DNA of 64,000 nt from Steromphala cineraria. Its lineage: Eukaryota > Mollusca > Gastropoda > Trochida > Trochidae. Every line of letters begins with the position of its first letter. Position 1 is the stretch's first letter. The translations under genes and the position numbers were made by a program. The notes under the pieces were generated by a model that saw only the letters and a list, made by a program, of their open reading frames with translations, did no database searches and was not told the origin of the DNA. Positions 1-12,200 of this stretch are shown one piece after another. Location: contig OU744724.1 of the NCBI GenBank assembly GCA_916613615.1, forward strand, positions 19,330,171 to 19,394,170, read 5' to 3'.

Positions 1-125
1 TTCGTTGTGTCAGCTCAAAGTATGACACGCCTGCTTCCGTATTCACTTATAGACTAGCTCGGGTCTCTCTTAATCAATTTTACAGTTGTTAGTAATAATG
101 AGCAGATAACCTTTTCTTCTGTGAA

Positions 126-264
126 GGAGCCTTTAATACAGTTTAGGCGTTCATTCGACAATTTTAGATTCTATTGATGCACATTGAGTCACTATGTATA
201 GAATAGGAGCCTTTAAAACAGTCTAGGTCCTCATGGAGCAATTCTAGATTCTACGGATACGTGA
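126..264. repeat. Two-copy tandem repeat, 80-bp spacing
   Basis: The segment beginning GGAGCCTTTAATACAG at 126 recurs at 206 as GGAGCCTTTAAAACAG. About 58 bases align with a few substitutions, including the ATTTTAGATTCTA end. Upstream of the gene; function unknown. Confidence 0.75.
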
Positions 265-854
265 ATAAAATACAAGACTAATAACTAAATTCAAGAAATA
301 CATTTTGTTAAATATTGCTCTAAAGTCGGTAGCAATTTTCGATTTTATAAAATTGTTTGTTCCTTGGACAATTAAAACCTACTCAACGTTTGCATTTGTC
401 AAAATATTACAAATATAGTTTTGTTATTCGTTAACAAATGCAGAACCCTAGGTCATCTGAAACGAACCAAATTTCATAACGTCAAAGTTCCAAACGTTTT
501 TTTAATTCTCAATGGCTGTCAACTGTCAACAGAATTTACTTGTAGATATGCGAAAATGCATTCAAACATTTTAATTAACATATTGTACATATATATAAAG
601 AAATGCCTGATTGTCACACCAAAGGCCTCTGTGTTCTTATAAAGACACGGACTCCTACACTATTACTTGTAATAAAGAATGTTCGTATTCTCCATTGGTG
701 GATTCCTATTCTATTCTTCAGATTGTTGTCATGAAACGTGATACATGGATATGCAAACCTGATCCCATCTGCTGATAGAAAGGTTGAAACCAGAGCGTCC
801 ACTCCACAGGAGTCCAGGGTGTTATACATACCACCTACGCGTACTTAACACCTG

Positions 855-1500
855 ATACATCTTCACTTACCTTAAAGGTACTGTAGCACCTTTTTAACAA
901 TTCGATTGATCCGTTTGTACCATTGAGTATCAGTAAATGCAAATATATTTGCAATCAGAAGGTTAAAACAATGTTATCTTCAAGGTACCGTAGCGAGGTT
1001 TTTGGAGATTCAAAGTGATCCATTTTACCATTGAATATAAGTTTATGCAAACTACATTCACTAACCTTTGAACAATTCGATTTATCTATTTTTACCATTT
1101 GATATCAGTTTATGCGAAATATATTTGCATTCAGAAGGTTTTAACAACATCATACACCTTCACTTACCTTTAAGGTCTTGTAGTACGTTTTGAACAAATC
1201 GATTGATTCATTTTTACCATTGGAAAACAGTATACGAAATATAGTAATGCAAATTTTGCACTCAGAAGGTTAAAACAATGTTATCTTTAAGGTACCGTAG
1301 CAAGGTTTTGGGAGATTCAAAGTGGTCCATTTTACCATTGAATATCAGTTTATGCGAAATATATTTGCATTCAGAAGGTTTAATCAATGTCACCCACCTT
1401 CAGTTACCTTTAATGTACTTAAGCACGTTTTTTTGAAATTCCAATTGTTCTATTTTTTAACCATTGAATATGAGTTTATATGAACCATGTTTGTATACAG
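855..1500. repeat. Degenerate higher-order tandem repeat (two alternating unit types)
   Basis: Six diverged units of roughly 95-120 bp. One type begins CTTCACTTACCTTTAAGGT (862, 1159, 1400). The other begins ATGTTATCTTCAAGGTACCG (974, 1277). All share CCATT-GAATATCAGTTTATG and ATATTTGCATTCAGAAGGTT. The alternation suggests duplication of a two-unit block. Confidence 0.75.
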
Positions 1501-3173
1501 AGGGGATAAAATCCCATTACTCAACCCGATTTTCCGTTGTCGTAGAATGAGGAATAGCGTATCAATCGAAAACTGCATGTGACCATGTTGGGCTCGTAAT
1601 TCTGATTCGGAAAGCTTAACTGAAATTGGCATATTTGTTATGGGGCTGGTACTAAAATGAACTGATGTAAACATGGCCATGTAATCGATAACATAAATTT
1701 TAAGCTTCGTGATTCAAATATCAAATTTGTGCACATATGCTATTAATTTTGTCAAAAACGCACATTGAATACTTATGTTATAATTGTTAGTAAAACTCTG
1801 TTGGGTTCCTAGAAAGCGAGTTTGTGCCATAAATTCTATGAAATCTATTATCAGAATGTTTAAAATAACAAAGTTTGCGCATTTAAGCAAAAAAATATCA
1901 CTGGTTATGGCAAATGTTTTTGAAACGGGCATATCAGCAATCTTGGCTAAATAGAATCATTTCTAAAACTAGAAACACATATTAAAAAGAAACAAATTTT
2001 TTGACTACTCCTATCGTATATATGACTTGATTTTATTAACATCTTGTGGAAGTGAATATCCAGAACCCTGTTCCGGAAATAAACTCACGGCCTTATGCAT
2101 AACGTTTGAAGTGACAGTTTGAAATAGTAACATTAAAAACGTTTATCAATAAATCAACATCACAAACACTACTGCGGAAAGTTCAACCCGACAATACTCG
2201 TATGTCTGTACGTATTGTCACACCGCTTGCCATAGAAAGCATGTTCACTATGAAAAATCAAGTGCATAACATAACATTTGTGACAATCACAACGAGACAA
2301 CTTACAAAGTAAATGCATTTCAATTTCTAACATATCAAAGTAGAGTTTATATTCAATGTGCGTATATGTGAATGCATGCATGTAGACGCACCCCTAATAA
2401 AAGTTCGCTTTCATCGAGTGCAATGAAACGTCCAGTGAAGTCGTGCTTATACATGTATGTATGTAGTAGATATAGCAGCATGTACTTTGATTAATGTGAG
2501 ATATGACTACACACGCGTGTTTGGACAGACATATCCTATGGACAACACCAGTGACTGATATGTGGGGTCAGCTGATCATGACCCAATAAGTAGTACAACG
2601 TTTACTCTGATTAAAACATTCAAGAGACTGAACCGCGGTTAGAATTGGAAGCAAGTGCTTGTCTGTTGCATGCAGACTATCAGTCTTATAGAAACAGCTG
2701 AAATATCCTTGATCATACTCCAAGGACCACTGCAGTCGGTTACGGAACCACGACAGTCTGCGCAACTATGAAGAGTTGTTCAAGTTCCTCTTTGAAATAA
2801 AGTGTTCTACATAGGCATGCAGGCTGGGCGAATCCAACACAAGAATTAGGTGTCAACACTTGCAAGACTGAACTTGATTAATTTCTTAAATCAATATTCA
2901 CCAATCAGTCGTTGCGTCGTTTAACGTTCAACATAATGGCTGGTTATCGCAGCACTTCAATCAGACCTAATGCCAGATTAGCACGTCTACCGTAGCGTGT
3001 TCAATAGCCTTTCACCCCCAGAGATTAGTGGACTCGGCGCCTATGAAACCACGCTACGAGCGTTAGAGAGAAGTTGCTCGTTGGGATACTGACACAATTC
3101 CTGTACACTGGATTTACGAAATGCATTTATTGCGGGGATTTCCAAGTGAAAATGGGTGAAATTGGATAAAATC

Positions 3174-3220
3174 ATGTCAAACGTCAAGGTGGCCGTGAGG
3201 GTACGGCCTTTAAGTGGCAG
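3174..3220 (+). CDS. STARD9: Exon 1: start codon and first motor strand (residues 1-16)
   Basis: Encodes [15 protein letters not shown] plus two bases of an Arg codon, the classic kinesin beta-1 strand (VAVRVRP). The ATG at 3174 is chosen because it directly precedes this strand and an in-frame TGA lies 27 bases upstream at 3147, so no longer N-terminus is possible without another exon. The donor is GTGAGA at 3221 (phase 2). Confidence 0.9.
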
Positions 3221-6200
3221 GTGAGATGATCTGAGATCGACACCGACTCGTTCAGCAAGTTGTTGAAACTTTCAGCCTGTCTGTAATGTCCCGTTAGTTC
3301 CATTATTCAAGTTATCCGATAGATACCGAAGTGGGTACCGATGTGTATTGGACCTAACTGTTGATTGTACCTCTTGTATATTTCAGGGAAACGGATAAGA
3401 AGGCTCAGAACATAGTTAGTATCTCCGGAGAAACACTCAGCATAACAAATGTCAAGGTATGTGCTAGCAGACGACACATGAGATCGTCTGCAGTGTTTTG
3501 GTTAACTCTGAGATCAACCTCTTTGTTGTTTTCTGTAGGGAAATTCTCAATGAAATCTCGTCTTTATTCCGTTTGTGATGTTCTTTCATGATGATAGTAT
3601 CCACATCGAAGTAGAACTATCTTACAATAAATCGTAATGTTTATAAATGGGTGTAATGACAGTCATTATTTGAGTAAATGGACTAAATGAAATAATTGTG
3701 CTTGTGGGTTTCAGAGTGTATAAAAGTTAAAGTTCATTCTATGTTAATGTCACACTTTTTGCAAATGTACTCCACAATTTAACAATGTTAAACTTGTTAT
3801 TTACATGGACAAATACTTTTATTACAATGTTAAACATTGTTACATGAAAGAGGCTGTAAAGTTTTATGTAATTTCTTATATGGTGTTTTATATACTGCTT
3901 GGATATTATACTTACTAAGTTACAGAATTACAGTATACAGTTATCATTACACATTATTTAAATGTCACACTTTTTGCAAAATGTAATACACAATATAACA
4001 AAGTTACCACTGAATTGTCAATGTATCTCAGTTTATTACACTGTTCAACATTGTGTTCGACATGACAGATTGGATTATTAACATATCTTTATATGTAATT
4101 TCATATAATTGTTTTTCTGTCATGTTTTTATACATGTTATAAAATTAGTTACAGATTACATAATACCTTAACAGAATTATAGTATTTTTTTTTTCAATTT
4201 CATGAAATGTAAACATATAATGTACTGTACCGATACTATGACAGGCAATATGTACGAAACATCATATTTAAATGAGTAATAGTTTCAAATGAATTACATA
4301 ATTAGATATGTCTACCACTGACATTTAATAACAATGTGACTATGTTAAGTGAGTATGTACAACAAGGTTGAAGATTGTATGACTATTTTTCTTTCATGTT
4401 ACACACATTTTATTATTGTACAGATTTGTTTTAAGTGAGCTACATTTAAACAAAAGTTAAGAGCTTTTTTATATTTACCTGTTATTTTGTGTAGCATCTG
4501 TGATATTAACAATGTTGTGTCATTAGTAAATTGTTCAGTATTGCTTAATGACACAAAGTTGAAATACTTTGTCATGTTACAGACATTGATATGGTACATA
4601 CAATGGTCATGATAAGTAAAAATGTTATAAGACGATGTCACATCTACAATGCTGTCCTATTTACTAACAATGTTCTTCATTTCTTAATAGTAATTACTTT
4701 CTCACTGATTATTTTCATTATTTTATGTAAACAACAACAATAGATTTAATGTAACTATGAACAATAAACAAAGAAATTTGGTTGATCCAATATTTGGAAT
4801 TTATATGACATTATCAAATCTGAAGATAAGGTTTGAAGATTGAACAATTAACTTTTAAAACCTATGCAGGGGTTGTAGTTATCTAAAGTTTGTTTCATGA
4901 ATATCATTTAAACTGAATTCCTGATATAGCAAATTTTTTTCTGGTTAAGTAAATCATTATAATAAAATTTCAATTCATAATTTGCTCAATCTATCCATAA
5001 ATGCACATTAAAGAAAAAAATCATGATAAGGTCCCCTACATTTATTATTTGCTAATGCTAGTTAAAACATTTTCATTAAGTGAATCAAGAACAATGTAAA
5101 TCCTTTAAAAGTGGAGATTTTTTAGCTGGAAGGAGTTCCAGCCACTTACTCCATTGAACCGCTACCCTATTAACACAAAGACCTATAAAAATCACTATCC
5201 AGGGGATTAATGTTGTAGCGCTCATTTTGATCATTAGGGAGTGCTATCCATATTTCCTGTATTTTGCTAAATTCTTTATGTAATTTCTGTGCTAAGTAAG
5301 TCTGTAATCTGATTAGCTAATCTGCCATAAGTCATGCATGCAGGGAGTCAAGTTGAAGTCACGTCATATTATCACATAATAGCATATTTATCCCCAATCA
5401 CTGCATGGTTAATGTTAAGGAAACCCAATGCCATGTGAACAACAACACAAAATGTGGAAAATACTGAATTGTTTTTAAATTGAATAAATGATTGAAGAGT
5501 TAATGCAATTATATTAGCACATATGTTGTAAAAAATAATAATTATCATTTGACAAAAAGATCTTTGGTAATGATATTTATTTGTTTAAACTTAGTTGCAA
5601 GTTCAAGTATTGTGAAAATCACTATAAATTTCTAAATAAAAAAATGCACCATCCTGTGTTTTTTGTGGGATCCTTTTGCTAAATATTGGTTCAAAATTTG
5701 TAAAAATATGATATTTTAGGGAGATAGAACCTTACTGCAGATGTAACATTGCGATAATTGTAATTTGAACTGCTTTGAGTTAAGTACAATACCTAAAGAA
5801 ATACTTAAAGTTAAACTGTAGCTGTCAAATGTGGTTACAAAGATATGAACTGCAGCAAGTTACAATATGATATAATGATGTCGTTTCAAAAATAAGTGAT
5901 TCAACATTTATTGAAGTGACATTTGCCAAGTTGTTTTCCCTTCCCCTTTTGGTTTTGCTTTACTGTGAACTACTTAAAGATTATTTTCAAGAGAATCACA
6001 TTAATTTGCTATTACTATGACATTCATTTTAGAGAATTCATAACTTGTAAATGTTAGTATGTCTGTAAGCAACACGACAGAAATTATGTAAGGTGATCAA
6101 ACTACAGTCAAGGGACTCAAAGTTTGATTTGGGGGTAAATTTACTCTTGAATTTAGTTGTTAAACAAGGCAAGGTAGCAAATACTATATTGAGCCCTTTT

Positions 6201-9200
6201 ATTGAATCAGTAAGAGAGAAGGCATTTTGTACAGTTTACTCAATTACTGTTTTTATCTTCTTATCATCCAATCTTTTATATGAATAAGTTTTACCTACAA
6301 AGGCTTGTCACTTCTTATGTCAAAAGATTGACCTTGTCAATCCAGCTATATTTAGGATGAAATGGTTCAATATACTTCAAAATGGTAGTTGTTGTTGAGC
6401 AGCCTTCAACTATCAAGATATTATAAGAAAATAGGAACAAATCATTATCATGAATAAATGTTTTCCTATGTCTTCTTCTTTTGTTTCCATAAAGATCAAA
6501 GGCGCCATCTGCCCTATATAATAGTATAGTATAGTTAAGTTTTTGAATGACATCACAAAACAAGGTGCATGACGTCAACAATTATGGTATAACATCACTA
6601 ACCATTGCCCTTTTTGAGGAATGTGCTTTACTAAGCGACTGTTCATTTAGTCATCAATCTTAATGAATAATAAGAATCTACCTTGTTTTGAAGTTGCCAC
6701 CCTGTAAATGGAACTAGCTGAGGGGGTAATTTGCATTTGGAATATTAGAACCCTTTGCAATGGTAGAAATATCCAACTTCTAAAATTTTCATGCGACAAC
6801 AAGCAAAAAGAATAGGCAAATTTCCCCAGAACCCCATTTTTTTAACAAAACTGACTGAAAATGTTGAAGATTTTATCCTATTAGCATAATTGTATCATAA
6901 ACCTTCTACTGTACCCTGATATCTATCAAGTAAATATCTCATTTCACTGACAGGTAGACATCATGTATGAAATGTAAAATTTGTTCAGCCAATGAATTGT
7001 AATTCTCCAAGGAATCTAAAGCAAAATATCTCAAACCCCTGCATCCTTTCCCCATGGTACTAACATTATTGCTTGATAGGGGCCATTTCCTTGGCTGGTG
7101 ACATAGAGAATGATATGAGGCTTTTTGATTGATTGATATAAGGCTTGATTAGAGCTTCAAATATGTTGATGTAGGTATATGTACTTACTCAGTTTTAACA
7201 ATGATATTAGAATAAACGTAAAAGCAAACATGTCTGAAAATGGAGAGGACATTTGACCATTGATATTATGCATCTTCATTTACATTTATGTATAGTGCAT
7301 AGAAAATGAACCTTTATGACAAATATAACTGAGGGTTAAAATGTCATCATCCAAAGTATCATAACAGCAATCGTCCATGTATCATGAAAAGGATTTATCA
7401 TGTTAACTTGTTAACATTATAAAGATCAATGGGAAAATGTTTGTATTTTGTACCAATTAGGTGAAATAAGTGAGAAAACAAACTTGCCTGAATGTGCATT
7501 TTGCAGCTTGAAACCTAAGAATAAAGTATAAAAGATTACCATCCTAAAACACCTTAAGTAATTACGTATACAGACCATTTGAGGGACCTTATTCTTTATA
7601 ATGTTATTGCTTTGTCACTTTATTGCTACTTGATGGCTTGTACATTTATATCTTATGAGCATAGCTATGTTTCTATGTACTGATGAGATAAAACTTAAAA
7701 AAACAAATCTTCACTCTCAATAAAAAAACAGACAAACAAAGCTATTTGAGTGATTAGCTAAATGAAGATTAATGAATAAAGCAACTAGCAGGAAGAACTA
7801 GATTTGAAATAGCATGTTGAATGAAATTACATGAGATAACATCTCTCGTTAGGAACAAAAGCAATTTGTACTCATTGAAAATTCTGTTTCAAAAAGTTGT
7901 TTGGTCTGTAAACTATCTCTTTGATGTGATTGAAGTAAAAAAAATCTTTTGTGATTCACAGTTGTCAGAAAACACCAAAACATGTACTAAGGTTTAATAG
8001 TGCAATGATTGTGGAATGATATGGCAGATGGTATGGATTTGAATTTGCTTAAAAATTGAAGCACAATTTTAAAACCCCAAAACTAATACAATTTTATGTT
8101 TGATTACTTCATGTTTCACCTGCATATACAACAATTTCTTTGGCACTGAAGTACTGAAAATAATGATAAAGATTATTCCAGTTTGTTTGAAGACCTTATC
8201 AGATATATTCAGGGTAATGACTATTGTTATTGGTAAAGTTCATAAACCATTGCACTGTATGTCTTCTCATGGACAACAACCTACATTAATCTATTATGAA
8301 AATCAGAAGAACTTTGACTTTATTTTCACGGTCCCAAAAAAACTTAAAAAACTGTTCTCTTCCTAACAGCTAACCCTTTATCACGAATGTCTATTTTCAT
8401 CTTCTTCCCCAAAAGCAGTTGCTGTAGAAATGACCTAAAGATTTTAATTTTCATACTTTTCCAAAGAACGAAAAGCCTAAGAATGCAAAAATTTATGTAC
8501 AGTTACTGCAGCAAATAGGGATTATAAATTGTAGAATTGGTGACACTGTGGTCCCAAGTCAGGGCATGGACGGCAATGCTTATGTTGTTTTAAATGTATG
8601 ATTTGTATTTGGAGTTTACAAAGCCTGATGAGCTGCAGAGCAAATGATTCTATTTGTAGCAATAAAGAATGTGAAGAACATGCTCTTTACCAAATAATAA
8701 AAAAATATACCTTACTTCATTCTTCTAAAGCAGTGTCATTATCATGTAACATTGCAAACCCTTGTTATACTAGTGATAATTTCTAAATTGGTTATTTTAA
8801 GTTTAATTAACTTTTGAGCTCTATTCAAAGATGAGTTCGAAATAGGAATGGTATCAAAGAGATTGGGCTTATGGCATGGCATGGCATGGCATGGCATGGT
8901 GTCCGGCGTCCGTCCGTCCATCCGTCCGTAAACTTTGTGGAATTTCGACTTCTTCTCCAGAACCATAACTAATAAGGGCCACAGGGGCCACGCCCTAAAA
9001 ACCTATTTTCATCTTCTTCTCCAGAACCATAAGGCTTAGAAAGCTGAAACTTTGTGTACAGACTCCTTGGCTAGTGAGGATTATAAATTGTAGCTTTGGT
9101 GGCCCTGTGACCCCTATTAAGGGCCACAGGGACCATGCTCTAAAAACCTATTTTCATCTTCTTCTCTAGAAGCATAAGGCCTAGAAAGCTGAAACTTTGT

Positions 9201-12200
9201 GTACAGACTCCTTGACTAGTGAGGATTATAAATTGTAGCTTTGGTGGCCCTGTGACCCCTAATAAGGGCCACAGGGGCCACGCCCTAAAAACCTATTTTC
9301 ATCTTCTTCTCCAGAACCATGAGGCTTAGAAAGCTGAAACTTTGTGTACAGACTCCTTGGCTAGTGAGGATTATAAATTGTAGCTTTGGTGACCCTGTGA
9401 CCCCTATTAAGGGCCACAGGGGCCACGCTCTAAAAACTATTTTCATCTTCTTCTCCAGAAGCATAAGGCCTAGAAAGCTGAAACTTTGTGTACAGACTCC
9501 TTGACTAGTGAGGATTATAAATTGTAGCTTTGGTAGCCCTGTGACCCCGAATAAGGGCCACAGGGGCCACACCATAAAAATCTATTTTCATCTTCTTCTC
9601 CAGAAGCATAAGGCCTGGAAAGCTGAAACTTTGTGTACAGACTCCTTGGCTAGTGAGGATTATAAATTGTAGCTTTGGTGGCCCTGTGACCCCTGATAAG
9701 GGCCACAGGGGCCACGCCCTAAAAACCTATTTTCATCTTCTTCTCCAGAACCATATGGCCTAGAAAGCTGAAACTTTGTGTACAGACTCCTTGACTAGTG
9801 AGGATTATGAATTGTAACTTTGATGTTGCCCCTAATAAAGGCAACAGGAACGTCCTTAAAATCTATTTTCATCTTCTACTCCTGAAGTATCAGGCCTAGA
9901 AAACTGAAACTTGACGCCTATATACTTGATTTTATGATTGGTGACCTCGGGCCCCTACAAAGGGGGAACCACATTGGCCACACTCTACAGCATAATTGAT
10001 AATGAAGCCTGATGAGCTACAGAGCCAATGGCTCTATTTTTTTATTAAATGAATAAAATCTTCTTGAGGCTGTTAAACTGATAACGATAATTCTAAATGA
10101 AAATAATAACATACCAGTTTTGCAAGTTTAAAAACAAAAATCATTAATATTGTAACAAGTAGGTAGGACACTAGCTATTTATCTTGAAATTCTGTAATTG
10201 CTTCTCTGTTCTCCATATATATTTTAGAGTGAGTGAATGAATATTGTTTACGATGCTGTCAGCAATAGTTCATGCTTTATACGCATTAGATGTATTTGAT
10301 AGAAGGATTTATGCAAATTATTATTTTTATGTGACTTGCTGATAATGTTAATTTTATAAACTTTCAAAGAAAGGTTATTTACCACATAAAGGATAACGTC
10401 ATTCTTGCAAAACAGGTGATACATTGCACCTGCAAGAAGAATTTTCTGAAATGATATAATGTGCTTATGAGACAAATTTTATGGATAACAACAGAATGGG
10501 CATGAAGTAGCCTAGAAATGTCATGAGGAAACAATCAAGAAGTTGTTATCCTTAAGATTCGTCTTGTATTGTAACACCAACTTCTTAAGTGTCTTTGAAG
10601 AATTTGATGTGGATGTTTCAGGTTGAAGGAGTATCAGAGTATGGAGACAGTCGTGAACGGGTCAAGCACTTTACGTTTGACTACTGCTACGACTCCATGG
10701 GCCAACCCCAACAGCAGGGATACGCATCACAGGAACAGGTGGGTCGGTCTCTACACTTCGTTGCCGCCAAATCTAGTCAAGAAAAAATTTAAAGTCCAAG
10801 AGTTATTTATTAGAAGGACATGAAATAGCCAAAAAACATTGTGAGCTGAACTAACTGGAGTTAAACTTTATACCGAAATGTCACCACTGTCATATAAAGA
10901 AGTTGTTCATCCATAATTTCTTTTTCCCCCTTACTTAAGAAGTTTTTTTACCATATTTTCTTTCATTTCATTTTCATTATGAACTGTTTTTTGCTTCTGA
11001 ACAATATGCCAAATTGAAATAGAATATAACTAACTGAGATATATGATTTTGGCAGCAATTTAGGTTGGTTGAGAAAGGGGGTTGTCTGATGCACAAGGTC
11101 GCCTTATAGATTGAAATATACGGTATATACAACTTAAGAAGCGCCCTATCTATAAACAGATTGGTCTTATACACCTTCTGTACCTACAAAAATCTAGTAA
11201 GCAATAAAACTTATATATGGCAACTTCCTCACTTGAACTCCAAGATATATTACCTGATAAAGTCCTTGATTACTTTGAAAATACTTCTTAAAGTCCATTG
11301 CTTAATGATTTTGAATTCATTACAACTCCTCCAGTCATATCATTGTAAAGTTTTACTAAACAGTCCGAAGATTGGCAAACGTTTTAAAATTGTCTCTAGT
11401 TGTGTGGAGGTGTTTAGAGTACTACCCCGGTATTTGCTTTCTGCTTTTATTCAAAGACTATAATGACTTAAAATTCATATCGTGTAAGTGCATGACAAAC
11501 TTTCAAACAAGTCTAGCCTATGTTAACATGAAATCGACAACCATAAATATTTATATGCATATTTTGAAAATGTTAATACAAATAACTATCTATTTGTCCA
11601 TGCATACACTGAACTTTTTTCATAAGTCTTAAATGCAATACATATATATAAATTTAATCATTTTTATATAAATTAAGGAGATGTATGATTGTTTTGTTCA
11701 ATGTTCGCACAAAAATTTGAAAACATTTATGTAAATGATTAAGAAACATAAATCTATAATTTCCTAGTACAGTATATATATATTCACTAAAACTTTTTGT
11801 GATAATTTTATCTATATGAATTATTCTCAGTTCACAACAAAATTTTGAAGGTAAATGATCAAGTAACACAAAGTGAGAATGCCTATGGTAAATGGCTATA
11901 GAGTCGGCTTGACCAGAGGCTAATGGGTAACCATGAGAGCACCCAGGTGCCAGGTAGGCTGACCAGCGGCTAATGGGTAACTATTAGAGCACCAAGGTGC
12001 CAGGTAGCCTGACAGTACAATCAGTGCAGGTAGTGTTGGGCAGTCAACAGGTATTGTCCATACACAAGGGGAGCCTCTCCCACTGAGTCACCAACTTTCC
12101 CTTTCACTCCCACTTAGTACATGCCACAACCCATTCCTTCTATTCTAGGAAATGAATTCGAGGGAAAAACCTCCCCTATTGAATCCTTATATGGACTTCA

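Larger units (their letters stand above)
1..3173. other. 5' flank, probable promoter and 5' UTR
   Basis: No coding gene recognised. AT-rich with tandem repeats (listed separately). The transcription start cannot be placed; no convincing TATA box is seen. Bases about 2970-3173 are less AT-rich and are the likeliest core promoter and 5' UTR. Two short upstream ORFs lie just before the start codon, at 3121-3159 (12 codons plus stop) and 3152-3169 (5 codons plus stop). Confidence 0.45.
3457..10621. other. Intron 2 (7.2 kb)
   Basis: AT-rich intron splitting the motor domain. Holds a degraded and a fresh copy of the 145-bp-core element (listed separately), a loosely repeated CACTTTTTGCAAA segment (3749 and 3966), and a diverged relative (about 6690-6835) of the intron 4 element. 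No exon candidate with good splice sites and kinesin-like coding was seen. Confidence 0.8.

Noticed and set aside
9285..9575. Frames of 96 and 61 codons over the 145-bp core repeats
   Set aside because: Repeat-derived; both strands are open by chance and no transposase motif is present.
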